From assembly GCA_023460615.1 (NCBI GenBank), contig JAEWPL010000130.1, positions 1-8,252 on the forward strand: DNA of 8,252 nt, in the 5' to 3' direction. Below are positions 1 to 5,374 of the stretch, in pieces. The position numbers were made by a program, and so were the translations under genes. Source of the stretch: Pseudomonadota bacterium. Lineage in GTDB: Bacteria > Pseudomonadota > Gammaproteobacteria > Enterobacterales > Succinivibrionaceae. A model generated the notes under the pieces. That model had not been told where the DNA came from. It did not search any database and was given only the letters and a program-made list of their open reading frames with translations. Positions within the stretch are counted from its first letter, which is position 1. The number at the start of each line of letters is the position of its first letter.

Positions 1-9
1 TTTATAACA

Positions 10-36
10 AAAGAGTAAGCACAAGGCTTACTCTTT
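10..36 (-). terminator. Rho-independent terminator of the MetE-like gene
   Basis: A perfect 11-bp inverted repeat (10-20 pairs with 26-36, 5-base loop) lies 19 bases past the stop codon of the leftward methyltransferase gene. Read leftward, the stem ends in CTCTTT and runs on as TGTTATAAA, a short, imperfect U tract. On the plus strand no U tract follows, so the leftward orientation is preferred. Confidence 0.75.
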
Positions 37-55
37 AAGGTTAGATACAGTGTTT

Positions 56-1177
56 TTAATTTTCGCCCCAAACTTCTTTAGCAATCTCCTTTACTAAAGC
101 TAACTTTTTCCATTGATCTTCTTCTGTTAGCTTATTACCAATTGCATTTGAGGAGAAACCACATTGTGGGCTTAAGCATAAGTTTTCAAGAGGAACATAC
201 TGACTTGCTTCTTTAATACGAGCTATAACAGTTGCCTTATCCTCAAGTTCAGGTCTTTTTGAGGTAATTAAACCTAGAACTACCTTTTTACCAGGTGTTA
301 CATATTTTAAAGGTTCAAAACCACCAGATCTTGCATCGTCATACTCTAAATAGAAAGCATCTACATTTTCTTTATTAAATAAGTATGGTGCAACTCTATC
401 ATATGGACCTGTTGCAGCATAAGTTGATTGATAGTTACCACGGCAGACGTGAGTGGTGATGGTCAAATCCTCAGGTTTACCTTCAATAGCTAAGTTATTA
501 ACCTTTAAGTAAGCATTAGCCTGAGCTTCTACAGTGATGCTCTTACCAACTTTCTTTTCCCAGTAATCTTTATCCACGATCATGCCCCAAGTACAATCGT
601 CAAACTGAATGTTGCGACAACCTGCATCATACAACTCTTTGATTACGGTTTGATAAGCCTTACCTAAATCATTGATTAAATCGTCGTAGCTAGGATAAAT
701 CTCTTTAGTGTGAGCAATGTTATCAGCTCTTAAAAACTCTGATAAGGTTTGGGCAGGAGCTGGTAGGGTTTGCTTTGCTACAGTGTTCTCATCTTCAAAT
801 TGTTTTACAAACTTGTAGTGCTCAACAAAAGGATGATTGTGACCACCAATCTTGCCTTCAATTTCAACTGAGGTGTGGTAAGTTTCTAAGCCATGGAAAT
901 AGTAACCGTGAGATAACTCAATTCTCTTAACGTTTTCAAGTCCCCACATAAAGTCTAAATGCCAACTGTGACGACGGAATTCACCGTCTGTGATTACATG
1001 GAAACCAGCCTTTTTTTGCTTAGCAACCAAATCAGTAATAGCAGCATCTTCAATTTTTTTAAGATCTGATGCTGAAATCTCACCCTTTTCAAATTGAGTA
1101 CGAGCTTGTAATAAATTCTCAGGTCTTAAAAATGAGCCTACATAATCAAACCGAAATGGTGCATGTAATTTTGACAT
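56..1177 (-). CDS. MetE-like cobalamin-independent methionine synthase family protein (YxjG/YxjH type)
   Basis: This 373-residue cytoplasmic protein corresponds to the catalytic C-terminal half of MetE; full MetE is about 750 residues because of a duplicated N-terminal barrel that is absent here. The zinc site that activates the homocysteine thiol in MetE appears complete: His243 and Cys245 (THVCRGN), Glu278 (YLEYDD) and Cys339 (SPQCGF). QFDD at 191-194 sits where MetE has its QxDE motif. The N-terminal GSFLRP (14-19) and the TDGEFRR segment (63-69) are typical of the short YxjG/YxjH-like family. The expected reaction is methyl transfer to homocysteine giving methionine, but the natural methyl donor of these short forms is not settled and need not be methyl-tetrahydrofolate. 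The start is supported by AGGAG (1186-1190) 8 bases upstream. The gene stands alone, with a terminator behind it. No other methionine gene is visible. Family assignment is firm; exact substrate is not. Confidence 0.88.
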   Translation of the reverse strand: MSKLHAPFRFDYVGSFLRPENLLQARTQFEKGEISASDLKKIEDAAITDLVAKQKKAGFHVITDGEFRRHSWHLDFMWGLENVKRIELSHGYYFHGLETYHTSVEIEGKIGGHNHPFVEHYKFVKQFEDENTVAKQTLPAPAQTLSEFLRADNIAHTKEIYPSYDDLINDLGKAYQTVIKELYDAGCRNIQFDDCTWGMIVDKDYWEKKVGKSITVEAQANAYLKVNNLAIEGKPEDLTITTHVCRGNYQSTYAATGPYDRVAPYLFNKENVDAFYLEYDDARSGGFEPLKYVTPGKKVVLGLITSKRPELEDKATVIARIKEASQYVPLENLCLSPQCGFSSNAIGNKLTEEDQWKKLALVKEIAKEVWGEN

Positions 1178-1211
1178 TTTGAAATCTCCTTTTAATCTTT
1201 AACTGCTCTCT

Positions 1212-1240
1212 ATAATGGTGCAAATAGAAAGAAAAATCTA
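1212..1240 (-). promoter_or_regulatory. Possible activator-dependent promoter of the MetE-like gene
   Basis: Read leftward, CATTAT (1212-1217) is a -10-like hexamer and TAGATT (1235-1240) a poor -35, 17 bases apart. Transcription would start near 1205, leaving a leader of about 28 bases. The weak -35 suits a promoter needing an activator. The dyad centred at 1271 would then lie about 66 bases upstream of the start, the usual place for a LysR-type recognition site. The same bases read TATAAT (1211-1216) on the plus strand, but no -35 accompanies that reading. Confidence 0.3.
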
Positions 1241-1253
1241 ATACTATATTTTT

Positions 1254-1287
1254 ATGGTTAGATATAGTTATTTCCTATACCTACCAT
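1254..1287. promoter_or_regulatory. Candidate LysR-type operator (T-N11-A dyad)
   Basis: An interrupted inverted repeat: 1254-1267 (ATGGTTAGATATAG) pairs with 1275-1287 (CTATACCTACCAT) across 7 bases, with one mismatch and one extra base. Its core, TATAG-N7-CTATA at 1263-1279, is exactly symmetric and contains the T-N11-A spacing (1265 to 1277) of LysR-family sites. From memory, the streptococcal MET box bound by LysR-type regulators of methionine genes is TATAGTTTnAAACTATA; this 17-mer matches it at 12 of 16 defined positions. Its place upstream of a methionine-synthase-like gene supports a regulatory role, though the regulator is not in the window. Confidence 0.45.
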
Positions 1288-1294
1288 TAACATT

Positions 1295-1321
1295 AAAACT
1301 TTTGTTTAAATTTGCCGATAA
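1295..1321 (+). promoter_or_regulatory. Sigma-28 (FliA)-like promoter of the 82-codon gene
   Basis: GCCGATAA at 1314-1321 matches the E. coli FliA -10 consensus at all eight positions. Eleven bases upstream, AAAACTTT (1295-1302) matches 6 of 8 positions of the -35 consensus TAAAGTTT; a TAAA also occurs one base earlier. The start would fall near 1328, about 23 bases before the ATG and just ahead of the ribosome binding site, which is well placed. I see no comparable sigma-70 promoter here: GATAAA at 1317-1322 has no -35. No other GCCGATAA was seen in the window. Confidence 0.5.
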
Positions 1322-1350
1322 ATAAGTAAGAGAAATAAAGGAGGTGTCAT

Positions 1351-1599
1351 ATGAGTCAAGATTTCATCTACTCAATCTTATCAAGACCGCCTCTAGGCGC
1401 CGAGAACTTAGTTTATAAGCGTCGCGTCAATGCCTCTGATAAGAATAGCAATAGCAAAAAGACAGGCTCTAAAGAGCATTCCTTCTTAAAGGGATCTTCA
1501 CCTAATGAATATGAGTTTAAAGATCTGTTAGAGGATGAAAGAGAAGAGCTTCAAGATCAAAAAGAGTCTCTTGGCAAAAATATTGACGATATTGTTTAA
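1351..1599 (+). CDS. Small hypothetical protein, 82 residues, possibly under sigma-28 control
   Basis: I do not recognise this protein. It is very probably a real gene: AAGGAGGTG (1338-1346) is a near-perfect Shine-Dalgarno sequence, with 6 bases between AGGAGG and the ATG, and a promoter-like element lies just before it. The product has three parts. Residues 1-25 are mixed hydrophobic and basic (FIYSIL at 5-10, RPPLGAENL at 12-20, YKRR at 22-25). Residues 27-52 are a Ser/Lys/Asn-rich, probably disordered linker. Residues 53-82 are strongly acidic and likely helical (LLEDEREELQDQ at 59-70). There is no signal peptide or membrane segment and no cysteine. The outline, a small charged protein with a disordered middle and helical tail, would suit a partner-binding or regulatory protein, and the promoter hints at a flagellar or chemotaxis link. 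It does not show the conserved C-terminal pattern I know for the anti-sigma factor FlgM, so function stays open. Confidence 0.75.
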   Translation: MSQDFIYSILSRPPLGAENLVYKRRVNASDKNSNSKKTGSKEHSFLKGSSPNEYEFKDLLEDEREELQDQKESLGKNIDDIV

Positions 1600-1601
1600 C
1601 C

Positions 1602-1631
1602 ATCTTAGTGGTATTTACGTACCACTGAGAT
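1602..1631. terminator. Shared hairpin between convergent genes, possible bidirectional terminator
   Basis: A 12-bp stem (1602-1613 with 1620-1631, one G-T pair, 6-base loop TTTACG) begins 3 bases after the stop codon of the small gene. It also contains the stop codon and last codons of the leftward umuD-like gene. Neither direction has a U tract, so it may act with Rho, or as a 3'-end-protecting structure, rather than as a classical intrinsic terminator. Confidence 0.45.
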
Positions 1632-2039
1632 CACAGGTCCTATAATCACCACACGAGTGTTCTCGTTAATCTCAATCTCACTGTATTCCTTATTGCAAGG
1701 AACAAGTCTATTTGGTTTTCCAAAGACGATTTTTTTGATAGTAAATTCGTCATCTACAGAAGCTACTACAATATCACCACTGTTAACAGCACGAGAGGAG
1801 TCTACTAAGACATAATCACCATGCATGATGCCAGCTTCACACATGCTATCTCCACTTACTCTGTAGATGTAGGTTGACGAAGGGGAGGTAACTAAAAACT
1901 CATTGACGTCTAAATTACCATCAATATAGCCTCCATTTGGGTGAGGAAAGCCTGCTTGGATGCTTTCTTGTGCTAAAGGAAGCTCAATATGAGAGTGATT
2001 GTCTGAAGCTTGACCAATTTTAGTTACTTTATCTAACAT
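1605..2039 (-). CDS. umuD: UmuD-like S24-family self-cleaving protease
   Basis: The 144-residue product aligns along its length with E. coli UmuD (139 residues). The catalytic Ser65 lies in GDSM (63-66) and the general base Lys102 in FTIKK; their 37-residue spacing equals that of UmuD Ser60 and Lys97. The self-cleavage site is Ala29-Gly30 (IQAGFPHP), equivalent to UmuD Cys24-Gly25 but with the Ala-Gly pair found in LexA. There is no DNA-binding domain, so it is not a LexA-type repressor. In the SOS response, RecA filaments promote cleavage to UmuD', which joins UmuC to form the translesion polymerase Pol V. No umuC is adjacent: the downstream neighbour is the convergent small gene. The start is fixed by an in-frame stop four codons upstream. 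Its ribosome binding site is weak (AAGG about 13 bases away). No canonical LexA box (CTGT-N8-ACAG) is visible upstream. Confidence 0.88.
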   Translation of the reverse strand: MLDKVTKIGQASDNHSHIELPLAQESIQAGFPHPNGGYIDGNLDVNEFLVTSPSSTYIYRVSGDSMCEAGIMHGDYVLVDSSRAVNSGDIVVASVDDEFTIKKIVFGKPNRLVPCNKEYSEIEINENTRVVIIGPVISVVRKYH

Positions 2040-2291
2040 GATTTTCTTTTAACCTTGCACTATCTTTGAAGTATTTTAAGAAAATTTCTCCATTTTGCAA
2101 AAATTTATCTTTTGTAAAATAAAAACTTAATAAGTTGTATTACAATAAAGCTGTGAATTAGATTAAAAATTTGGATAATGATTTTAGAAACCTTATTTTA
2201 TGTGAACTAGTCGCATTTAAAATTGGTAAAAATTAATTAGAATAAGGTCAATTAATCACAGAATTAAAAAGTTTGGTTTAAGGAGTTATTA
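2040..2291. promoter_or_regulatory. Divergent intergenic region between umuD-like and dhaM-like genes
   Basis: This 252-base, very AT-rich region must hold both leftward and rightward promoters. It contains two near-identical palindromes, TTTTGCAAAA (2093-2102) and TTTTGTAAAA (2110-2119), 17 bases apart start to start, and a third, TTGTA-T-TACAA (2135-2145). It also has a 19-base-spaced direct repeat, AATTAATTA (2231-2239) and AATTAATCA (2250-2258). For the rightward gene only weak -10-like hexamers are seen (GATAAT 2174-2179, TAGAAT 2238-2243), without convincing -35 partners. No open reading frame of note lies here. Confidence 0.5.
2073..2100 (-). promoter_or_regulatory. Candidate promoter of the umuD-like gene
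   Basis: Read leftward, TTGCAA (2095-2100, 4 of 6 matches to TTGACA) and TAAAAT (2073-2078, 5 of 6 to TATAAT) are separated by 16 bases. Transcription would start near 2066, giving a leader of about 27 bases. The -35 lies inside the palindrome TTTTGCAAAA, so a protein bound there would block the promoter. Confidence 0.4.
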
Positions 2292-2699
2292 ATGATTGGT
2301 TTAGTAATAGTATCTCACAGCGCTCAAGTTGCAGAAGGTATCTGCCAGATGATCACTCAAATCTCATCTTCAGGTGATCACAAATTACCTGTTATAGCTG
2401 CTGGTGGTACTGCTGAAGGTAAGTTAGGTACTGATCCTAAAAAGATTTTAGACGCTATTAGAAAAGTAAATGAAGGTGATGGCGTTGTTGTATTGTGTGA
2501 TTTAGGCTCTGGTGTAATCAGCTCACAAGCTGCTATTTCTATGTTAGAGCCTCACGAGAAACAATTTGTAAGAATTGCTGATGCCCCATTATTAGAAGGC
2601 TCAGTAGGTGCAGCTGTTGAAGTTGCTTCCGATTCTCACACCACAATTGATTCTGTAATCGTTGCTGCAGAAGCCTCACGTCAATTACACAAAAAATAA
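2292..2699 (+). CDS. dhaM: PTS-dependent dihydroxyacetone kinase phosphotransferase subunit DhaM (single domain)
   Basis: The 135-residue protein is an EIIA-mannose-type domain of the DhaM family. His9 (IVSHSAQVAEG) is the expected phosphorylation site. Supporting segments are AAGGTAEGKLGTDP (36-49), the CDLGSG segment (69-74) and the DAPLLEG segment (97-103), all typical of DhaM rather than of sugar EIIA subunits. DhaM takes phosphate from HPr and passes it to ADP bound on DhaL, which with DhaK phosphorylates dihydroxyacetone to DHAP in the cytoplasm. E. coli DhaM is about 470 residues with fused HPr-like and EI-like domains; this one is the short form common in Gram-positive bacteria, so it must rely on separate EI and HPr. 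No dhaK or dhaL is next to it. AAGGAG (2280-2285), 6 bases before the ATG, is a good ribosome binding site. A different EIIA-man role without the kinase cannot be excluded. Confidence 0.85.
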   Translation: MIGLVIVSHSAQVAEGICQMITQISSSGDHKLPVIAAGGTAEGKLGTDPKKILDAIRKVNEGDGVVVLCDLGSGVISSQAAISMLEPHEKQFVRIADAPLLEGSVGAAVEVASDSHTTIDSVIVAAEASRQLHKK

Positions 2700-2710
2700 T
2701 TTTCTATAAA

Positions 2711-2734
2711 AATGCCAAGCGTAAGCTTGGCATT
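2711..2734. terminator. Strong hairpin after dhaM, probable terminator
   Basis: A perfect 10-bp stem, AATGCCAAGC (2711-2720) with GCTTGGCATT (2725-2734), closes a GTAA loop 11 bases past the dhaM stop. On the plus strand the downstream bases are AACCCTAATC, not a U tract. On the minus strand the stem runs into TTTTTATAG, a good U tract, yet no leftward gene on the right would need it. It probably ends or attenuates dhaM transcription; its orientation is uncertain. Confidence 0.6.
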
Positions 2735-2782
2735 AACCCTAATCTCTTATCTTTCTTAATTTAATTTTGACTTGGAGTTTAT

Positions 2783-3490
2783 ATGTCTAAACTTGTGCAG
2801 TCTTTAGCTTTAATGACCACTCTTGTAGCTACTCCTATGCTTGCCACCGCAAATCCTTGCCAAAATGGCTCTATTGAGGTTGAAGGTTATGGTGAAGTTT
2901 TAGTGTTACCCGATGTAGCAACCTTAAGTTTTAACGTTAAAAATGAGCATAAGGATGCAAAAGTTGCCAAAGCTAATGTAGAAAAGAGTGTAGCAACTTT
3001 TATTGCTAAGCTTGAAAAATTAAAATTAAATAAGGATGCTGTTAACGCCTCAGAATTTTCAATGTACTCAACCTTTGAGTACAAAAACTCAAAAAGAATA
3101 TTCACAGGTTTCCAAGTATTAAGAGAAGTAAAGGTTACAGTAAATGACTTTATTTTAATTGATAAAGTTATAGCGGCGGCAATTGAGGCAAATATCACTG
3201 ATATTTATGGTTTAAGCTATGACATCTCAAATAAAGCAAAATTCCAAGAACAAGCATCTTTAAAAGCGATTGAAGATGCTAAGGTAAAAGTGCAAGCCCT
3301 TGCAAAGGGTTTTAATCTAAAAGTTACCAAGCCATGCTCTGTTAAGTATGGAAATCAAGGTGGCTTTATGTCTCCTCAAGTTCGTGCTTTACAAGCAAGT
3401 GCCATGGATAACTCAAAAGGTGTAGTCGATTACTCTCCTAAAAAACAGACAATTTCCTCTCAAGTTATCGTAACTTACGGTTTTGAGTAA
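2783..3490 (+). CDS. Secreted SIMPL-domain protein (YggE-like)
   Basis: The 235-residue product begins with a signal peptide: Lys3, a hydrophobic stretch about 5-20, and an Ala-x-Ala site at 21-23 (ATA), so cleavage before Asn24 into the periplasm is expected. Cys26 follows, but the preceding residues (A-N-P) are not a lipobox. The mature part is a SIMPL (DUF541) domain: IEVEGYGEVLVLPDVATLSF at 31-50, the FTGFQVLREVKVTV segment (107-120), and the late strand QVIVTYGF near the end. E. coli YggE (246 residues) is of this type and has been linked to lower reactive oxygen species; other members include Brucella BP26, which forms ring oligomers. The molecular activity is unknown. Two cysteines, 26 and 185, could form a disulfide. 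GGAG (2774-2777) lies 5 bases before the ATG. No convincing own promoter was found between the upstream hairpin and the start. The stop overlaps the next start (TAATG), so it probably heads the operon. Confidence 0.85.
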   Translation: MSKLVQSLALMTTLVATPMLATANPCQNGSIEVEGYGEVLVLPDVATLSFNVKNEHKDAKVAKANVEKSVATFIAKLEKLKLNKDAVNASEFSMYSTFEYKNSKRIFTGFQVLREVKVTVNDFILIDKVIAAAIEANITDIYGLSYDISNKAKFQEQASLKAIEDAKVKVQALAKGFNLKVTKPCSVKYGNQGGFMSPQVRALQASAMDNSKGVVDYSPKKQTISSQVIVTYGFE

Positions 3491-5373
3491 TGGAAAAGCT
3501 TGAGTTACTAGCCCCTGCAAAAAACTATGAAACAGCTGTCAGCGCCATTTTATGTGGCGCTGATGCCATTTTTATAGGTGGTCCTGCCTTTGGAGCAAGA
3601 GTAGATGCAAGTAATCAGCTTGAGGAAATAAAAAAGCTTGTAACTTTTGCTCACCTATTTAAAGTAAAAGTACATGTTACTTTAAATACCTTACTGTATG
3701 ACAAAGAGCTTGTACAAGCTCAAGAGCTTATTAACTCCTATGCTAATATGGGCGTAGATGCCCTTATTATTCAAGATTTAGGTTTATTCTCCTTAAAAAT
3801 ACCTAAGGCTTTAGAATTACACGCTTCCACTCAATGCTGTATTGATACAGTTGAAAAATTAAAGTTTTATGAAAAGCTTGGAATTACTCAAGTTGTCTTA
3901 CCAAGAGAGTTTACTTTAGAGCAAATTCGAGCCTTTAAAAAAGCTTGTCCAAAGATAAGATTAGAAGCCTTTGTGATGGGCGCTTTGTGCGTGGGAGTTT
4001 CAGGTATTTGTATGATCTCTGAAGAATTGTGTCACAGAAGTGCTAATCGTGGATGTTGTGCTCAAATCTGCAGATTACCGATGCAATTATTTCACCAAAA
4101 TAGAGAAGTAAAAAGAGGATATTTACTGTCTTTAAAGGATAATAATCAAGAGCATAATCTCTCAAAGTTAATCAAAGCAGGTGTAAGCTCCTTTAAGATT
4201 GAAGGTAGACTTAAAGATGAAAGTTATGTTGCTAATGCTACAGCTGCCTTTAGTCAAAAGTTAGACAGTATTATAAAAAGTGATCAAAACTTATGTCGTC
4301 AAAGCTTTGGTAAACGCACCATAAACTTTAAGCCTGATTTATCTAAAACCTTTAACAGAACTTTTACAGACGGTTTATTAACAGACGATAAAGACAAGCT
4401 TGTAAACGATAGAACCCCAAAGTTTATTGGCCCATATGTGGGTAAAGTTATCAAAAGCTCTGTTAATGGTAAAAACACTCAAGTAACTATTAAAAAAGTT
4501 GAAAGTATAAGTTTTGCAAATGGTGATGGTTTAACTTATTTTGCACCACCACAAGATCCAAAGGCAAAAAGCCTTGAACATACCATTGAAAGTGTGCAAG
4601 GATTTAGATGTAATAACGTTCTAAGTGATTTAGATAATACAGCCACACTTCAAGTATTAGGCAAAGTAAACATAGCTCAAGGAACTTCTTTATATCGCAA
4701 TGTAGATCTCAAGTTTGAAGAAAGTCTAAAGCAAAAGGATTTTGCTTTAAGAACCATATTTTATAATCTAAAGCTTGAAGTTGAAAAAGTTAAGAACGAT
4801 GATTATCGTTGTACTTTAAGTCTTATAGATGAGTATCAACATAAGTTTGAAAGTAATCTTGAGTTTACTTATGATGACAGTCAAAGCGCACTTTTAGAAG
4901 ATAAAATTAACAGTACCTTGTCTAAAAAGGGCAGTGTCTACACTCGCCTTGAAAAGCTAACTTTTAAAGGTTCACTAGATAAACTAACTCTTAAAATCTC
5001 TCAGTTAAATACATTAAGAAAAGAGCTTTTAAATAAGTGGCTAGAGAGTTTTAATACTCCTTTAAATAAACTTGATGAGTATTATCAATTTGATTTAACT
5101 AAAGTTAACTATCCTTGCAAAAACATCGATAAACGCTTAGTTTTAAATTCTAAAGCTTTAAAAATCTATGAGATGTCTTGTTGCAAGGTAGAAGATCCAA
5201 AAGAGAACAATTGTGTCTTAACCTCAAAATATTGCCTAGTACGTCAATATGGCAAATGCTCAAAAGAAGGTGGAAAAGTGTCAGACTATAGCCTTCTTGT
5301 AGGTAATCAGTCTTTTAAAGTAGTCTGTGATTGCAAAAATTGTAGAATGAAGCTTTTCAAGAGTCAAAAGTAA
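3490..5373 (+). CDS. rlhA: 23S rRNA C2501 hydroxylase RlhA (U32 family, YdcP)
   Basis: The 627-residue protein matches E. coli RlhA (YdcP, 653 residues) from end to end, including LELLAPA at the start, ELHASTQC (109-116) and SFKIEGR (234-240). The U32 signature, E-x-F-x2-G-A-L-C-x4-G-x-C-x-I-S, is perfect at 159-177, and RSANRG-C-C-AQIC follows at 183-194. Cys167, Cys174, Cys190 and Cys194 are candidates for an iron-sulfur or metal site. The C-terminal part, which sets RlhA apart from shorter U32 proteins such as TrhP and UbiU, keeps a second cysteine set: Cys582 and Cys590 (YCLVRQYGKC), Cys615 and Cys618 (DCKNC). RlhA makes 5-hydroxycytidine at C2501 near the ribosomal peptidyl transferase centre. 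Despite the old peptidase label there is no reason to infer proteolysis. Its ATG overlaps the upstream TAA and no Shine-Dalgarno sequence is visible, which points to translational coupling with the SIMPL gene. Confidence 0.92.
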   Translation: MEKLELLAPAKNYETAVSAILCGADAIFIGGPAFGARVDASNQLEEIKKLVTFAHLFKVKVHVTLNTLLYDKELVQAQELINSYANMGVDALIIQDLGLFSLKIPKALELHASTQCCIDTVEKLKFYEKLGITQVVLPREFTLEQIRAFKKACPKIRLEAFVMGALCVGVSGICMISEELCHRSANRGCCAQICRLPMQLFHQNREVKRGYLLSLKDNNQEHNLSKLIKAGVSSFKIEGRLKDESYVANATAAFSQKLDSIIKSDQNLCRQSFGKRTINFKPDLSKTFNRTFTDGLLTDDKDKLVNDRTPKFIGPYVGKVIKSSVNGKNTQVTIKKVESISFANGDGLTYFAPPQDPKAKSLEHTIESVQGFRCNNVLSDLDNTATLQVLGKVNIAQGTSLYRNVDLKFEESLKQKDFALRTIFYNLKLEVEKVKNDDYRCTLSLIDEYQHKFESNLEFTYDDSQSALLEDKINSTLSKKGSVYTRLEKLTFKGSLDKLTLKISQLNTLRKELLNKWLESFNTPLNKLDEYYQFDLTKVNYPCKNIDKRLVLNSKALKIYEMSCCKVEDPKENNCVLTSKYCLVRQYGKCSKEGGKVSDYSLLVGNQSFKVVCDCKNCRMKLFKSQK

Positions 5374-5374
5374 T

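Noticed and set aside
1211..1216. TATAAT on the plus strand as a promoter for the small gene
   Set aside because: No -35 element lies at a suitable distance and it would give a leader of about 130 bases; the element at 1295-1321 is better placed.
1351..1599. The small protein as FlgM, the anti-sigma-28 factor
   Set aside because: Size and promoter would suit, but the conserved C-terminal FlgM pattern is not visible, so sequence alone does not support it.
2151..2166. CTGT upstream of the umuD-like gene as a LexA box
   Set aside because: The bases 8 positions further on are TTAA, not ACAG, so the dyad is missing.
2201..2216. TGTGA followed by TCGCA as a CRP site upstream of dhaM
   Set aside because: The gap is 5 instead of 6 bases and the second half is imperfect, so the match is too weak to call.
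2887..3198. 103-codon open frame on the minus strand inside the SIMPL gene
   Set aside because: It is antisense to a well-supported gene, has no recognisable protein features, and is best explained as a shadow frame.
3490..5373. Annotation of the U32 protein as a peptidase or collagenase
   Set aside because: Full-length agreement with RlhA, including the C-terminal cysteines, supports rRNA hydroxylation; the peptidase name is historical.
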